Source: Paenisporosarcina antarctica (GTDB lineage Bacteria > Bacillota > Bacilli > Bacillales_A > Planococcaceae). Taken from it: a stretch of 64,000 nucleotides of DNA. Position 1 is the first letter of the stretch. Every line of letters starts with the position of its first letter. The stretch spans positions 1,060,001 to 1,124,000 of the forward strand of contig NZ_CP038015.1 in the NCBI RefSeq assembly GCF_004367585.1, written 5' to 3'. The notes beneath the pieces are model-generated. The model had not been told where the DNA came from. It was given only the letters and a program-made list of their open reading frames with translations, and did not search any database. Of this stretch, positions 56,850 to 64,000 are shown in pieces. A program made the translations under genes and the position numbers.

Positions 56850-56875
56850 GTTTATTTGCAGTTGTGTAAGGGAAT
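56850..56875 (+). promoter_or_regulatory. SigB-type promoter of ytxG-ytxH
   Basis: GTTTAT (56850-56855), 14 bases, GGGAAT (56870-56875), a good fit to GTTTAA-N12-15-GGGTAT. The B. subtilis ytxGHJ operon is known to be transcribed by SigB, which supports the call. Confidence 0.6.
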
Positions 56876-56910
56876 ATAGAAAGTATAAGTGATTTCAAGG
56901 AGGAGATTGA

Positions 56911-57363
56911 GTGGAAATAGTACTATACATAGCAGCCTTAGTTGCAGCTATAGGTTTTCTCGTTCTCTGCGTAAGTCTTGCGATGACATTAACTTCATTA
57001 AAGAAAACATTAAATGAAGTATCAGGAACAATGTCTGGATTAGAGGGACAACTACAAGGAGTAACAAGAGAAACAACGGAACTATTGCATAAAACAAATG
57101 AATTAGCTTCAGATATTCAATCTAAATCTGAAAAATTAAACAGTGTTGTTGATGCAGTTAAAAACGTAGGGGAGTCAGTGAATGGCTTAAACACTTCAGT
57201 TCGACGTATTACTTCTTCAGTTGCTAATGAAGTTGAGAAAAACGAAGAAAAAATTTCACAAGTAATACAATGGAGTAACGTTGTTCTTGAAATCCGTAAC
57301 AAATGGAAAGAACGAAAAGCGATTGATGAAGGCCGTTCTGGTTACTCGAACTTTAAAGACTAA
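56911..57363 (+). CDS. ytxG: DUF948 membrane protein YtxG
   Basis: 150 residues: an N-terminal membrane helix (about 3-25, YIAALVAAIGFLVL) followed by a long coiled coil (about 30-120) rich in Ser, Thr, Glu and Lys. General stress protein family with unknown biochemical role. GTG start after AAGGAGG. Followed by ytxH after 52 bases. A SigB-type promoter lies upstream. Confidence 0.88.
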   Translation: MEIVLYIAALVAAIGFLVLCVSLAMTLTSLKKTLNEVSGTMSGLEGQLQGVTRETTELLHKTNELASDIQSKSEKLNSVVDAVKNVGESVNGLNTSVRRITSSVANEVEKNEEKISQVIQWSNVVLEIRNKWKERKAIDEGRSGYSNFKD

Positions 57364-57415
57364 CCTACTGAATTCATATAATGGAAACGAAACCCAAAAA
57401 TTAGGAGGAAACAAA

Positions 57416-58021
57416 ATGACACAATATAAACCAAATTATAACGAAGCTAAGTATAATCGTGAATTCTATACAAACAAATCAAATGAAGAGGAAGCATATC
57501 TTCCGCAAGCTCTAGAATATACAAATGATCCCCAATACCGTGATCCGATTTATGTGAGCGATGAAGTGAATTCAAAAGACTTCTTAATCGGCGCATTAGT
57601 AGGAGGTATCATTGGAGCAGCAACTGCTTTATTCCTTGCACCAAAATCAGGTTCTGAACTTCGTGAGGATGTCACAACACAAGCAAGTCACTTAAAAGAA
57701 AAAACAGTCGATTTATCTTCAACTGCTAAAGAAAAAACTGTACAATTTTCAAATCAATTAAAAGAAAAAACAGTTGATTTATCAACTGTTGCTAAAGATA
57801 AAACATCTCAAATATCAACACAGTTAAAAGAAAAATCAGGTCCTTTGGTTGAAAAAGTAAAATCTATCAAATCGAAAATGCCTACCTTAATGGATGATGG
57901 CACTACTTCTTCCGAAGGTGAAGAGCCAATTGATTTTATGGAAACTGTTAATAACACAGTTGAAGAAGTCGTAAATGAAATTAATGAAAATTCAACAGTT
58001 ACTGCAAAAGCACTAAAATAA
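57416..58021 (+). CDS. ytxH: YtxH-family stress protein with LEA-like repeats
   Basis: 201 residues, about 50 longer than B. subtilis YtxH. A YtxH domain (about 55-90) contains the Gly-rich membrane segment IGALVGGIIGAATALFLAPKSG. Three 22-residue repeats follow (about 93-158), starting LKEKTVDLSSTAKEKTVQFS, LKEKTVDLSTVAKDKTSQIS and a diverged LKEKSGPLVEKVK; they resemble the 11-mers of LEA desiccation proteins. ATG after AGGAGG. The third operon gene of B. subtilis, ytxJ, is missing here. Confidence 0.88.
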   Translation: MTQYKPNYNEAKYNREFYTNKSNEEEAYLPQALEYTNDPQYRDPIYVSDEVNSKDFLIGALVGGIIGAATALFLAPKSGSELREDVTTQASHLKEKTVDLSSTAKEKTVQFSNQLKEKTVDLSTVAKDKTSQISTQLKEKSGPLVEKVKSIKSKMPTLMDDGTTSSEGEEPIDFMETVNNTVEEVVNEINENSTVTAKALK

Positions 58022-58049
58022 GCAGTAGCATATAATATAATAAAATAAA

Positions 58050-58087
58050 ATAAAAGACTCACATATTAATATGTGAGTCTTTATTTC
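58050..58087. terminator. terminator of ytxG-ytxH
   Basis: Perfect 30-base palindrome AAAGACTCACATATT and its complement without a real loop, then a T run. Confidence 0.85.
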
Positions 58088-58119
58088 ATCAATAAATAGT
58101 ACACAATGAACTATAATTA

Positions 58120-58143
58120 CTTTAGCGCGTTGAAGCGTTAAAG
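58120..58143. promoter_or_regulatory. 24-base imperfect palindrome upstream of the aroA promoter
   Basis: CTTTAGCGC-GTTGAA-GCGTTAAAG: nine-base arms with one mismatch, seven bases upstream of the -35 box. Candidate operator; regulator unknown. Confidence 0.4.
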
Positions 58144-58150
58144 AAAATGC

Positions 58151-58179
58151 GTGACAATATGAAACTTGCGTACTATAAT
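58151..58179 (+). promoter_or_regulatory. SigA promoter of aroA
   Basis: GTGACA (58151-58156), a 17-base spacer, TATAAT (58174-58179). Confidence 0.7.
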
Positions 58180-58262
58180 AAGTCTATTATCAAAAATAAA
58201 GCGCCATACTTTTTACGTTACCTCTTCGTAAATAAGATATGAGTAGGAGAGGAGATCATAGT

Positions 58263-59348
58263 ATGAGCAATCAAGAATTAGATAACTTACGCTCAAATGT
58301 AGATGAATTGAACTTAGAAATTCTTCGTTTAATCAATGAACGTGCAGCAGTCGTTCAAGAAATTGGAAAAGTAAAAGAAAAGCAAGGTGTCAACCGATAT
58401 GACCCTCTTCGTGAACGTCATATGTTGAACTTAATCAAAGAAAATAATACTGGTTTACTACCTCAATCAACAGTAGATCACATTTTTAAAGAGATATTTA
58501 AAACAGCATTAGAACTTCAAGAAAACGATCACCGTAAAGCACTACTTGTATCGCGTAAAAAGAAAGCAGAAGATACAATTGTAGTCGTTAATGGAGAACG
58601 TATTGGAGAAGGCAAACCAACTTTCATTTTCGGACCATGTGCAGTCGAATCTTATGACCAAGTTGCAGCAGTAGCTGGAGCGATACAACAAAAAGGATTA
58701 AGAATGATTCGAGGAGGAGCATATAAACCTCGTACTTCACCTTATGATTTCCAAGGCCTAGGACTTGAAGGCTTAAAAATTCTTAAACGAGTAGCACAAG
58801 AATATAACCTTGCTGTTGTCTCAGAAATCGTCACACCTCATCATCTTGAGGAAGCGTTAGATTACATTGATGTAGTTCAAATCGGTGCTCGTAACATGCA
58901 AAACTTCGAGTTGTTAAAAGCAGCTGGTTCAATAAATAAACCCATACTATTAAAACGTGGAATGGCTGCAACTATTGATGAATTTATCCATGCTGCAGAG
59001 TACATTATTTCACAAGGGAATGACCAAATTATTTTATGTGAACGTGGAATTCGTACTTACGAGAAAGCGACACGTAACACACTTGATATTTCATCGGTTC
59101 CAATATTAAAACAAGAAACACATTTACCTGTATTTGTTGACGTAACGCATTCTACAGGACGTCGCGATTTATTACTTCCTGCAGCGAAAGCAGCAATTGC
59201 GATTGGTGCTGATGGTGTTATGGCTGAAGTTCATCCAGATCCAGCAGTAGCATTATCGGATGCAGCACAACAAATGAACTTACAGCAATTTGATGAATTT
59301 TATGATTCACTTCAAAAGTTTATGAAATCTTATGAAATTCATGCATAA
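58263..59348 (+). CDS. aroA: bifunctional chorismate mutase / DAHP synthase
   Basis: Fusion of an N-terminal AroQ-type chorismate mutase (about 1-90, [20 protein letters not shown]) and a type I-beta DAHP synthase (about 110-361, [31 protein letters not shown]). The second makes DAHP from PEP and erythrose 4-phosphate; the mutase domain mediates feedback by chorismate/prephenate in Bacillus. 361 residues. The ATG at 58263 is 13 bases from GGAGAGG; the frame upstream to 58239 lacks a site. Followed by ccpA, as in B. subtilis, but with a terminator between. Confidence 0.97.
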   Translation: MSNQELDNLRSNVDELNLEILRLINERAAVVQEIGKVKEKQGVNRYDPLRERHMLNLIKENNTGLLPQSTVDHIFKEIFKTALELQENDHRKALLVSRKKKAEDTIVVVNGERIGEGKPTFIFGPCAVESYDQVAAVAGAIQQKGLRMIRGGAYKPRTSPYDFQGLGLEGLKILKRVAQEYNLAVVSEIVTPHHLEEALDYIDVVQIGARNMQNFELLKAAGSINKPILLKRGMAATIDEFIHAAEYIISQGNDQIILCERGIRTYEKATRNTLDISSVPILKQETHLPVFVDVTHSTGRRDLLLPAAKAAIAIGADGVMAEVHPDPAVALSDAAQQMNLQQFDEFYDSLQKFMKSYEIHA

Positions 59349-59352
59349 TCTT

Positions 59353-59386
59353 CATGCCGGTTCAATTACTGAACCGGTATTTTTCT
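59353..59386 (+). terminator. terminator of aroA
   Basis: CCGGTTCA/TGAACCGG stem, extended by three pairs, with TTTTT tail. Confidence 0.9.
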
Positions 59387-59468
59387 TTCGTTTGAAGTAA
59401 AAATGGAAAATGTCATAAAACTGTTATATGATGGTAAGAGATAGTGAACGAGCAGGGAGTGAATACAT

Positions 59469-60467
59469 ATGACAATTACAATTTATGACGTTGCACGTGA
59501 AGCCAATGTATCAATGGCAACCGTATCTCGTGTGGTCAACGGCAATCCAAATGTAAAACCCGCGACTAGGAAAAAAGTATTGGATGTAATAAAACGGTTA
59601 GAATATCGTCCGAACGAGGTTGCAAGAGGTCTAGCAAGTAAGAAAACGACTACTGTTGGGGTTATTATTCCAGATATGTCCAATATATTTTATGCAGAAC
59701 TAGCTAGAGGGATTGAAGATATTGCGACGATGTATCGCTATAATATTATCTTATCGAACTCCGATCAACGTGAGGACAAAGAGTTACAGCTTCTTGAAAC
59801 AATGTTTGGCAAGCAAGTAGATGGAATTGTCTTTATGAGCGAACATGTATCTATTGATTTACTTAATATGATGGAACGTTCTCCTGTACCTATTGTTTTA
59901 GCAGGTACAATTGATGCTACCGGTCATATGCCTTCTGTTAATATTGATTATCATCAAGCAGCATTTGAAGCGGTAAATCGCTTACTTCAAAATAACCACA
60001 AACGAATCGCTTATGTTTCAGGTTCATTGTCATCTACAATAAATCGTGCATTTAAATTTACTGGATATGAAAAAGCTTTGGCACAAGCCGGTATTGAACT
60101 TGATAATGATTTAGTAGTGGAAAGCGAAGCGACATACGATGCTGGATACACAGCGTTTAACAAACTGAAGAGCATTAATGATGCACCTACTGCTTATTTT
60201 GCTGGTAATGATGAACTTGCAATTGGGTTAATTCATGGAGTTCAAGATGCTGGTTTAAACGTTCCAAATGACGTAGAAGTGATTAGTTTCGAAAATTCAA
60301 AACTTGCACGTATGGTGCGTCCAGAATTAACAAGTGTTGTATTACCGCTGTATGATATTGGAGCAGTTTCAATGCGACTGTTAACTAAGTATATGAACAA
60401 AGAAAAAATTGAAGAAAAGACTGTAATTTTGCCACATCGGATTTGTGAAAGAAATTCTGTGAAATAA
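59469..60467 (+). CDS. ccpA: catabolite control protein A
   Basis: LacI/GalR-family global carbon regulator, 332 residues. The N-terminal helix-turn-helix [20 protein letters not shown] and the hinge with [11 protein letters not shown] are CcpA-like; the core binds HPr-Ser46-P. It represses or activates genes through cre sites; a cre-like site lies near scoA, and a weaker one in acsA. ATG after AGGGAG. It is convergent with the acu genes and shares a terminator with acuC. Confidence 0.95.
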   Translation: MTITIYDVAREANVSMATVSRVVNGNPNVKPATRKKVLDVIKRLEYRPNEVARGLASKKTTTVGVIIPDMSNIFYAELARGIEDIATMYRYNIILSNSDQREDKELQLLETMFGKQVDGIVFMSEHVSIDLLNMMERSPVPIVLAGTIDATGHMPSVNIDYHQAAFEAVNRLLQNNHKRIAYVSGSLSSTINRAFKFTGYEKALAQAGIELDNDLVVESEATYDAGYTAFNKLKSINDAPTAYFAGNDELAIGLIHGVQDAGLNVPNDVEVISFENSKLARMVRPELTSVVLPLYDIGAVSMRLLTKYMNKEKIEEKTVILPHRICERNSVK

Positions 60468-60470
60468 ATA

Positions 60471-60510
60471 AAAAGGAGTGAACTATGATTTTTCATAGTT
60501 CACTCCTTTT
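60471..60510. terminator. bidirectional terminator of ccpA and acuC
   Basis: Perfect 18-bp stem AAAAGGAGTGAACTATGA and complement with a TTTT loop. The acuC stop codon and last codons lie inside the stem. Confidence 0.93.
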
Positions 60511-61693
60511 CGTAATGAGGTCGTATGTGATAAAGAGCTTTATCTAGAACTTGTTTATTTTTCTCCGTAATCTCTTCCTTGCGTGGTATGGGCTCATATA
60601 AGTTTTCTGGGTCCATCCAAGTAGGAATTAATTGTACAGGTGAATCTTTCTGCCATTGATCTAGCCATTCTTTTGGAAGTTTACCTTGTGGAAGTTCCAT
60701 ATCATTCATTTCCATCCACAACAACGACCAAGCTCTAGGAACCACGCGCCAAATATCATAGCCACCACCACCAACCGCAATCCATTTCCCATCACAAAAT
60801 TCATGTGCAAGTTGATGTGCAAGTTTAGGGATTTCTTGATAGAGTTTCATAGTCCCATATAAATGCGTGAGGGGATCGAGATAATGAGCATCGGCACCAT
60901 TTTGAGTAATAATGACATCCGGTTTAAAATGCGTAGCAATCTCACGAAAAGCTGTCATATATAGGTCTAAAAAAGACTCATCTTCTGTAAATGCATCAAT
61001 TGGTAAATTAAATGAAGTGCCATAGCCTAGACCAGAACCTCTTTCAGTAACATTGCCTGTCCCAGGAAACAAATAGCGACCCGTTTCGTGTATTGATATG
61101 GTACAAACATCTGGATCTTCGTAAAAACTCCACTGTACACCGTCACCATGGTGAGCATCCGTATCTATATAGAGAACTCGAGCCTTATATTTTTGTTGTA
61201 TATATTTAATAGCTACTGAACTATCATTGTAAATGCAAAAGCCTGATGCTCGCCCATGAAAGCCGTGATGGAGTCCACCACCAAGGTTAAGAGCATGCAA
61301 AGCTTTATTCTCCATTACATAATCAACTGCAGTTAACGTTCCACCAACAAGACGTGCGCTTGCTTCATGCATGTTTGGAAAGATAGGAGTATCTTCTGTC
61401 CCTATGCCGAAGCTTTCAGTTTGTGAAGACGTCATAAGCCCTTTACTGGCTTTTTTGACTATATCAACGTATCTTGGGTCGTGAGCAAGTAATAACTCGT
61501 CGTCAGTTGCAATACGAGGTATCACAATATCTTGGTCTGAAAGCGCATTCATTTTACGTAATAAATCAGTGGTCAAAATAAGCCTTTTCTGATTGAATGG
61601 ATGGGTCTCAGAAAATTTATAGCCTAGTTGCTCCTCTGAATATACGTAAACGGCATGTTTTTTTAATTTGTCATTCCCGGTATGTTTGGCCAT
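60500..61693 (-). CDS. acuC: acetoin utilization protein AcuC (class I histone-deacetylase fold)
   Basis: Zinc-dependent deacetylase of 397 residues. Active-site region: GGGLHHGFHG (about 142-151), zinc ligands in DTDAHHGDG (about 176-184) and in NGADAHYLDPLTH (about 267). In B. subtilis AcuC removes the acetyl group that AcuA places on acetyl-CoA synthetase, re-activating it. The start overlaps acuB by 31 bases; GAAGG lies 13 bases upstream of the ATG. Last gene of the acuABC operon. Confidence 0.95.
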   Translation of the reverse strand: MAKHTGNDKLKKHAVYVYSEEQLGYKFSETHPFNQKRLILTTDLLRKMNALSDQDIVIPRIATDDELLLAHDPRYVDIVKKASKGLMTSSQTESFGIGTEDTPIFPNMHEASARLVGGTLTAVDYVMENKALHALNLGGGLHHGFHGRASGFCIYNDSSVAIKYIQQKYKARVLYIDTDAHHGDGVQWSFYEDPDVCTISIHETGRYLFPGTGNVTERGSGLGYGTSFNLPIDAFTEDESFLDLYMTAFREIATHFKPDVIITQNGADAHYLDPLTHLYGTMKLYQEIPKLAHQLAHEFCDGKWIAVGGGGYDIWRVVPRAWSLLWMEMNDMELPQGKLPKEWLDQWQKDSPVQLIPTWMDPENLYEPIPRKEEITEKNKQVLDKALYHIRPHYEKE

Positions 61694-62310
61694 AGCACAT
61701 CAAAACCTTCTTTGCGAATATCTTCAATAATCCCTAAAGGATTCATTGTTTTCACTCTGAATACTAAAATTTTATTTTCATTATTTACTAAGTCTGGATA
61801 AACAAGAACACTTAAGACATTTGATTTGTGATCATGAAAAACTTTGGATACTTCAAATAATGTCCCAGGTCTATTAGGAACACGCACTTCGATTTGAGAC
61901 CCAGGTTGGTGAGCACCAGTAAGCTCAATATATTTATACAATAAGTCAGTCTCTGTTACGATGCCAACTAATTTTCCACCACTAACAATTGGCAAACATC
62001 CAATTTGTTGATCATAAAAAGTTGTTGCAATTTCTTCGACAAAGTCGAGTGGATGACCGATAATTGGATTTTTAGTCATAATTTCTTTAATCTTAGTTTC
62101 ATAAATATCTTGATTTTGATCTTCCATTAAATAAGAAGGAATGGCTTCTTTAATATCCCTATCCGTTACAATTCCAACTACAGAGCCAATTTCATTGGTG
62201 ATTGGTAGATGACGAATTTTATTTTCTTGCATTAAGGTGATTGCATCCTTAATTGAATGAGATGGTTGAAGAGTAAATACATTTGTTTTCATCATTTGTT
62301 CCACAATCAT
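61663..62310 (-). CDS. acuB: AcuB, CBS-pair and ACT domain protein
   Basis: 215 residues: two CBS motifs (about 1-60 and 70-130; the first ending VVGIVTDRDI, the second LVGIVTETDLL) and a C-terminal ACT domain (about 140-212). CBS pairs bind adenine nucleotides, so AcuB is a likely energy or ligand sensor of the acu system; its exact function is unknown. The end overlaps the acuC start. It follows acuA after 22 bases. Confidence 0.95.
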   Translation of the reverse strand: MIVEQMMKTNVFTLQPSHSIKDAITLMQENKIRHLPITNEIGSVVGIVTDRDIKEAIPSYLMEDQNQDIYETKIKEIMTKNPIIGHPLDFVEEIATTFYDQQIGCLPIVSGGKLVGIVTETDLLYKYIELTGAHQPGSQIEVRVPNRPGTLFEVSKVFHDHKSNVLSVLVYPDLVNNENKILVFRVKTMNPLGIIEDIRKEGFDVLWPNIPGMTN

Positions 62311-62332
62311 TAGTCAAGAACTCCTTCATTGT

Positions 62333-62965
62333 TTAGTACATAAAACGATTCATAAAGCGTAGTTGATCAAATCGTTGAATGGATTCATTATCGATTCGCG
62401 ATCCTATTTTTGCCATTAAACAATTGGCTGGATGAGAGCTAATTTCAGGATCATCAGTTGCAAAGTATTCTAGACCACCTGCAGTCATCATTTTTTCCAT
62501 GATTTTGCGGTATTCCCATACATTTAGACCAGTCCCTTTTAAATCCCAGTGCCAATAGTATTCAGTTGTAATAGTAATGTAGTCTTCCATTTTATCATCC
62601 ATCATGGAGACGCGAAGCAGGCTTTTTCCTACCCCTGTTCCACGGTACTTAGGAATTACTTCTATAGCACCTAACTCAATTAAATTACTCATTTGCCCTT
62701 GTGACCAGCGTTCAAGAGGATCTGGGTATAAAAATGTTACATAGCCGACGATTGTCATATTGTCACGAGCAATTAATATGCGTCCTTCGGGAAGTTTAGC
62801 AATCCCAATTACTGCTTTATGTTGTTGAGCTGGTGGACGAAATGCCACCAAATGTTCGTGAAAATCATATCGAGCAATATCTGATGCTGAAATAGGTCCT
62901 TCAATAATTAACTGGCCATGTTTCGTTTTTAATTCCATGGCATTATATGTTTTCTTATGTTCCAT
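62333..62965 (-). CDS. acuA: protein acetyltransferase AcuA (GNAT)
   Basis: GNAT acetyltransferase of 210 residues that inactivates acetyl-CoA synthetase by acetylating its active-site Lys. Acetyl-CoA loop EVIPKYRGTGVGKSLL at about 107-122. ATG after AGGTGG. It heads the acuABC operon and is divergent from its target gene acsA, the B. subtilis arrangement. Confidence 0.95.
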   Translation of the reverse strand: MEHKKTYNAMELKTKHGQLIIEGPISASDIARYDFHEHLVAFRPPAQQHKAVIGIAKLPEGRILIARDNMTIVGYVTFLYPDPLERWSQGQMSNLIELGAIEVIPKYRGTGVGKSLLRVSMMDDKMEDYITITTEYYWHWDLKGTGLNVWEYRKIMEKMMTAGGLEYFATDDPEISSHPANCLMAKIGSRIDNESIQRFDQLRFMNRFMY

Positions 62966-63138
62966 TAGTACACCACCTGAAAAGAATTACAATAAATTCT
63001 ATTATACATGAAAAATGTAGAATAAGACCTTTTTCAAAACTTTCCAAGTAATAATATTCGAAAAAGTTAAATTATTCGCCAAATACTCTCAATTTAAGGT
63101 AAACTAGTATTTGTATTGTAATTGAGAGGGTGGTAGAA
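62966..63138. promoter_or_regulatory. acuA-acsA divergent regulatory region
   Basis: 173 very AT-rich bases. A nine-base inverted repeat CTCTCAATT/AATTGAGAG (63086-63094 and 63120-63128) spans the likely acsA start, and its right arm covers the acsA ribosome site. A -10-like TAAACT is at about 63101. No clear cre site within the intergenic bases. Confidence 0.45.
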
Positions 63139-64000
63139 ATGAAACTTGAGGAACTTCCGGTCGTTCAAGGAGATTACTTACTCCAAAACTACGACGAAAC
63201 TGCAGCTAACTTTGATTGGAAAGACACTGAAAAAGCTTTCAGCTGGCATGAGACTGGTCGCCTAAATATGGCACATGAAGCCATAGATCGCCATGCAAAT
63301 TCGGATAGAAAAAACAAAATTGCTCTTTATTATAAAGATGCAAATCGTAAAGAATCTTATACGTTTAATGAAATGAAAAAATGGACAAACAAAGCAGCAA
63401 ATTTATTTAAAACGCATACCAATCTTGAGAAAGGAGACCGTTTATTTATTTTTATGCCACGTTCTCCTGAATTGTATTTCTCATTACTTGGAGCTCTTAA
63501 GATGGGTGTCATTGTAGGACCATTGTTTGAGGCGTTTATGGAAGGTGCAGTTTATGATCGTTTAGCTGATAGTGAAGCAAAAGTGCTTGTAACTACACCA
63601 GAACTTTTAAAACGTATACCTGTTGATAAATTACCACATTTGGAAACGATTTTTTTAGTCGGAGATCATGTTGAAGAAGATAAAAAAACAGTTGACTTTT
63701 TAAAACATATAAATACTGCTTCACCTTATTTTAAAGTTGAATGGCTTGATAAGGAAGATGGTTTAGTCCTTCATTATACGTCGGGCTCTACGGGTAAACC
63801 TAAAGGTGTTTTACATGTACAAGAAGCTATGGTTCAACATTATCAATCTGCTAAATGGGTATTAGATTTAAAAGAGCAAGATATTTTCTGGTGTACAGCT
63901 GATCCAGGTTGGGTCACTGGCACATCTTACGGTATTTTTGGACCATGGTTAACGGGCACAACGATGGTTGTTTTAGGTGGACGCTTTTCACCAGCTGCTT
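63139..64000 (+). CDS. acsA: acetyl-CoA synthetase, N-terminal part (runs off the window)
   Basis: Adenylate-forming enzyme that activates acetate to acetyl-CoA. The first 287 codons are present; the family length is about 570. The ATP-binding A3 motif YTSGSTGKPKGV is at about 213-224, followed by CTADPGWVTGTSYG. ATG after GAGAGGGTGG. The missing C-terminus would contain the Lys controlled by AcuA and AcuC. A cre-like palindrome lies within codons 30-35. Confidence 0.96.
   Translation, partial: MKLEELPVVQGDYLLQNYDETAANFDWKDTEKAFSWHETGRLNMAHEAIDRHANSDRKNKIALYYKDANRKESYTFNEMKKWTNKAANLFKTHTNLEKGDRLFIFMPRSPELYFSLLGALKMGVIVGPLFEAFMEGAVYDRLADSEAKVLVTTPELLKRIPVDKLPHLETIFLVGDHVEEDKKTVDFLKHINTASPYFKVEWLDKEDGLVLHYTSGSTGKPKGVLHVQEAMVQHYQSAKWVLDLKEQDIFWCTADPGWVTGTSYGIFGPWLTGTTMVVLGGRFSPAA

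Overview
The window is ordinary, AT-rich chromosome of a low-GC Gram-positive bacterium of the order Bacillales. The gene order closely follows the Bacillus subtilis rrn/trnB-men-dps-pckA-metK-leuS-pepV-trmB-sftA-murC-aroA-ccpA-acu-acsA region. Protein divergence and the intergenic repeat style suggest Planococcaceae/Caryophanaceae (Sporosarcina, Psychrobacillus, Planococcus relatives); the family is inferred, not proven. I see no prophage, insertion sequence, CRISPR array or defence island.

Layout. 1-4252: 3' two thirds of a 23S rRNA, a 5S rRNA and a 20-gene tRNA array in trnB order but without tRNA-His. 4385-12843: menaquinone block, menA (minus) divergent from menF-D-H-B-E-C. 12847-17034: Zur-controlled zinc lipoprotein, a 49-aa membrane protein with yidD, dps, nudix and hydrolase genes. 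17179-20538: pckA divergent from S-box-controlled metK. 20664-28460: ytoA, a ytpA paralogue lacking its catalytic serine, a Na+/alanine-type symporter, an amidohydrolase, a type III polyketide synthase pair, and mnmM. 28617-33837: a PAS/AAA+ regulator next to a ketone-body operon (scoA, scoB, permease) and a hydroxybutyrate dehydrogenase. 33841-36800: T-box-controlled leuS plus a 55-aa ORF. 37136-48654: housekeeping (ytfP, ytgP/murJ, ytzG, ytzE, pepV, dat, thpR, ytlR, trmB, ytnP, ytzB, ytoP). 48682-49463: a gene-free, GC-richer stretch with two inverted copies of a repeat family. 49511-59348: DUF84, lipoprotein, ytpP-Q-R, sftA, murC, ytxG-ytxH, aroA. 59469-64000: ccpA, acuA-B-C and the start of acsA.

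Together the genes supply electron-carrier synthesis, gluconeogenesis and acetate or ketone-body use under carbon control (CcpA is encoded here; CcpN-like and cre-like sites are visible), plus cell-wall and division functions. Regulatory sites are well preserved: S-box, leucine T-box, Zur box, two SigB-type promoters, and many hairpin terminators.

The most novel candidate is the regulator at 28617-29957. It has a sigma-54-activator architecture but has lost the GAFTGA loop, and three identical-spacing TCCG-N6-CGGA palindromes lie between it and the ketone-body operon. Next are the ytpA-like protein with Gly in place of Ser in its nucleophile elbow, a seven-copy 48-bp minisatellite in the sftA linker, and the paired intergenic repeats at 48.7-49.4 kb.
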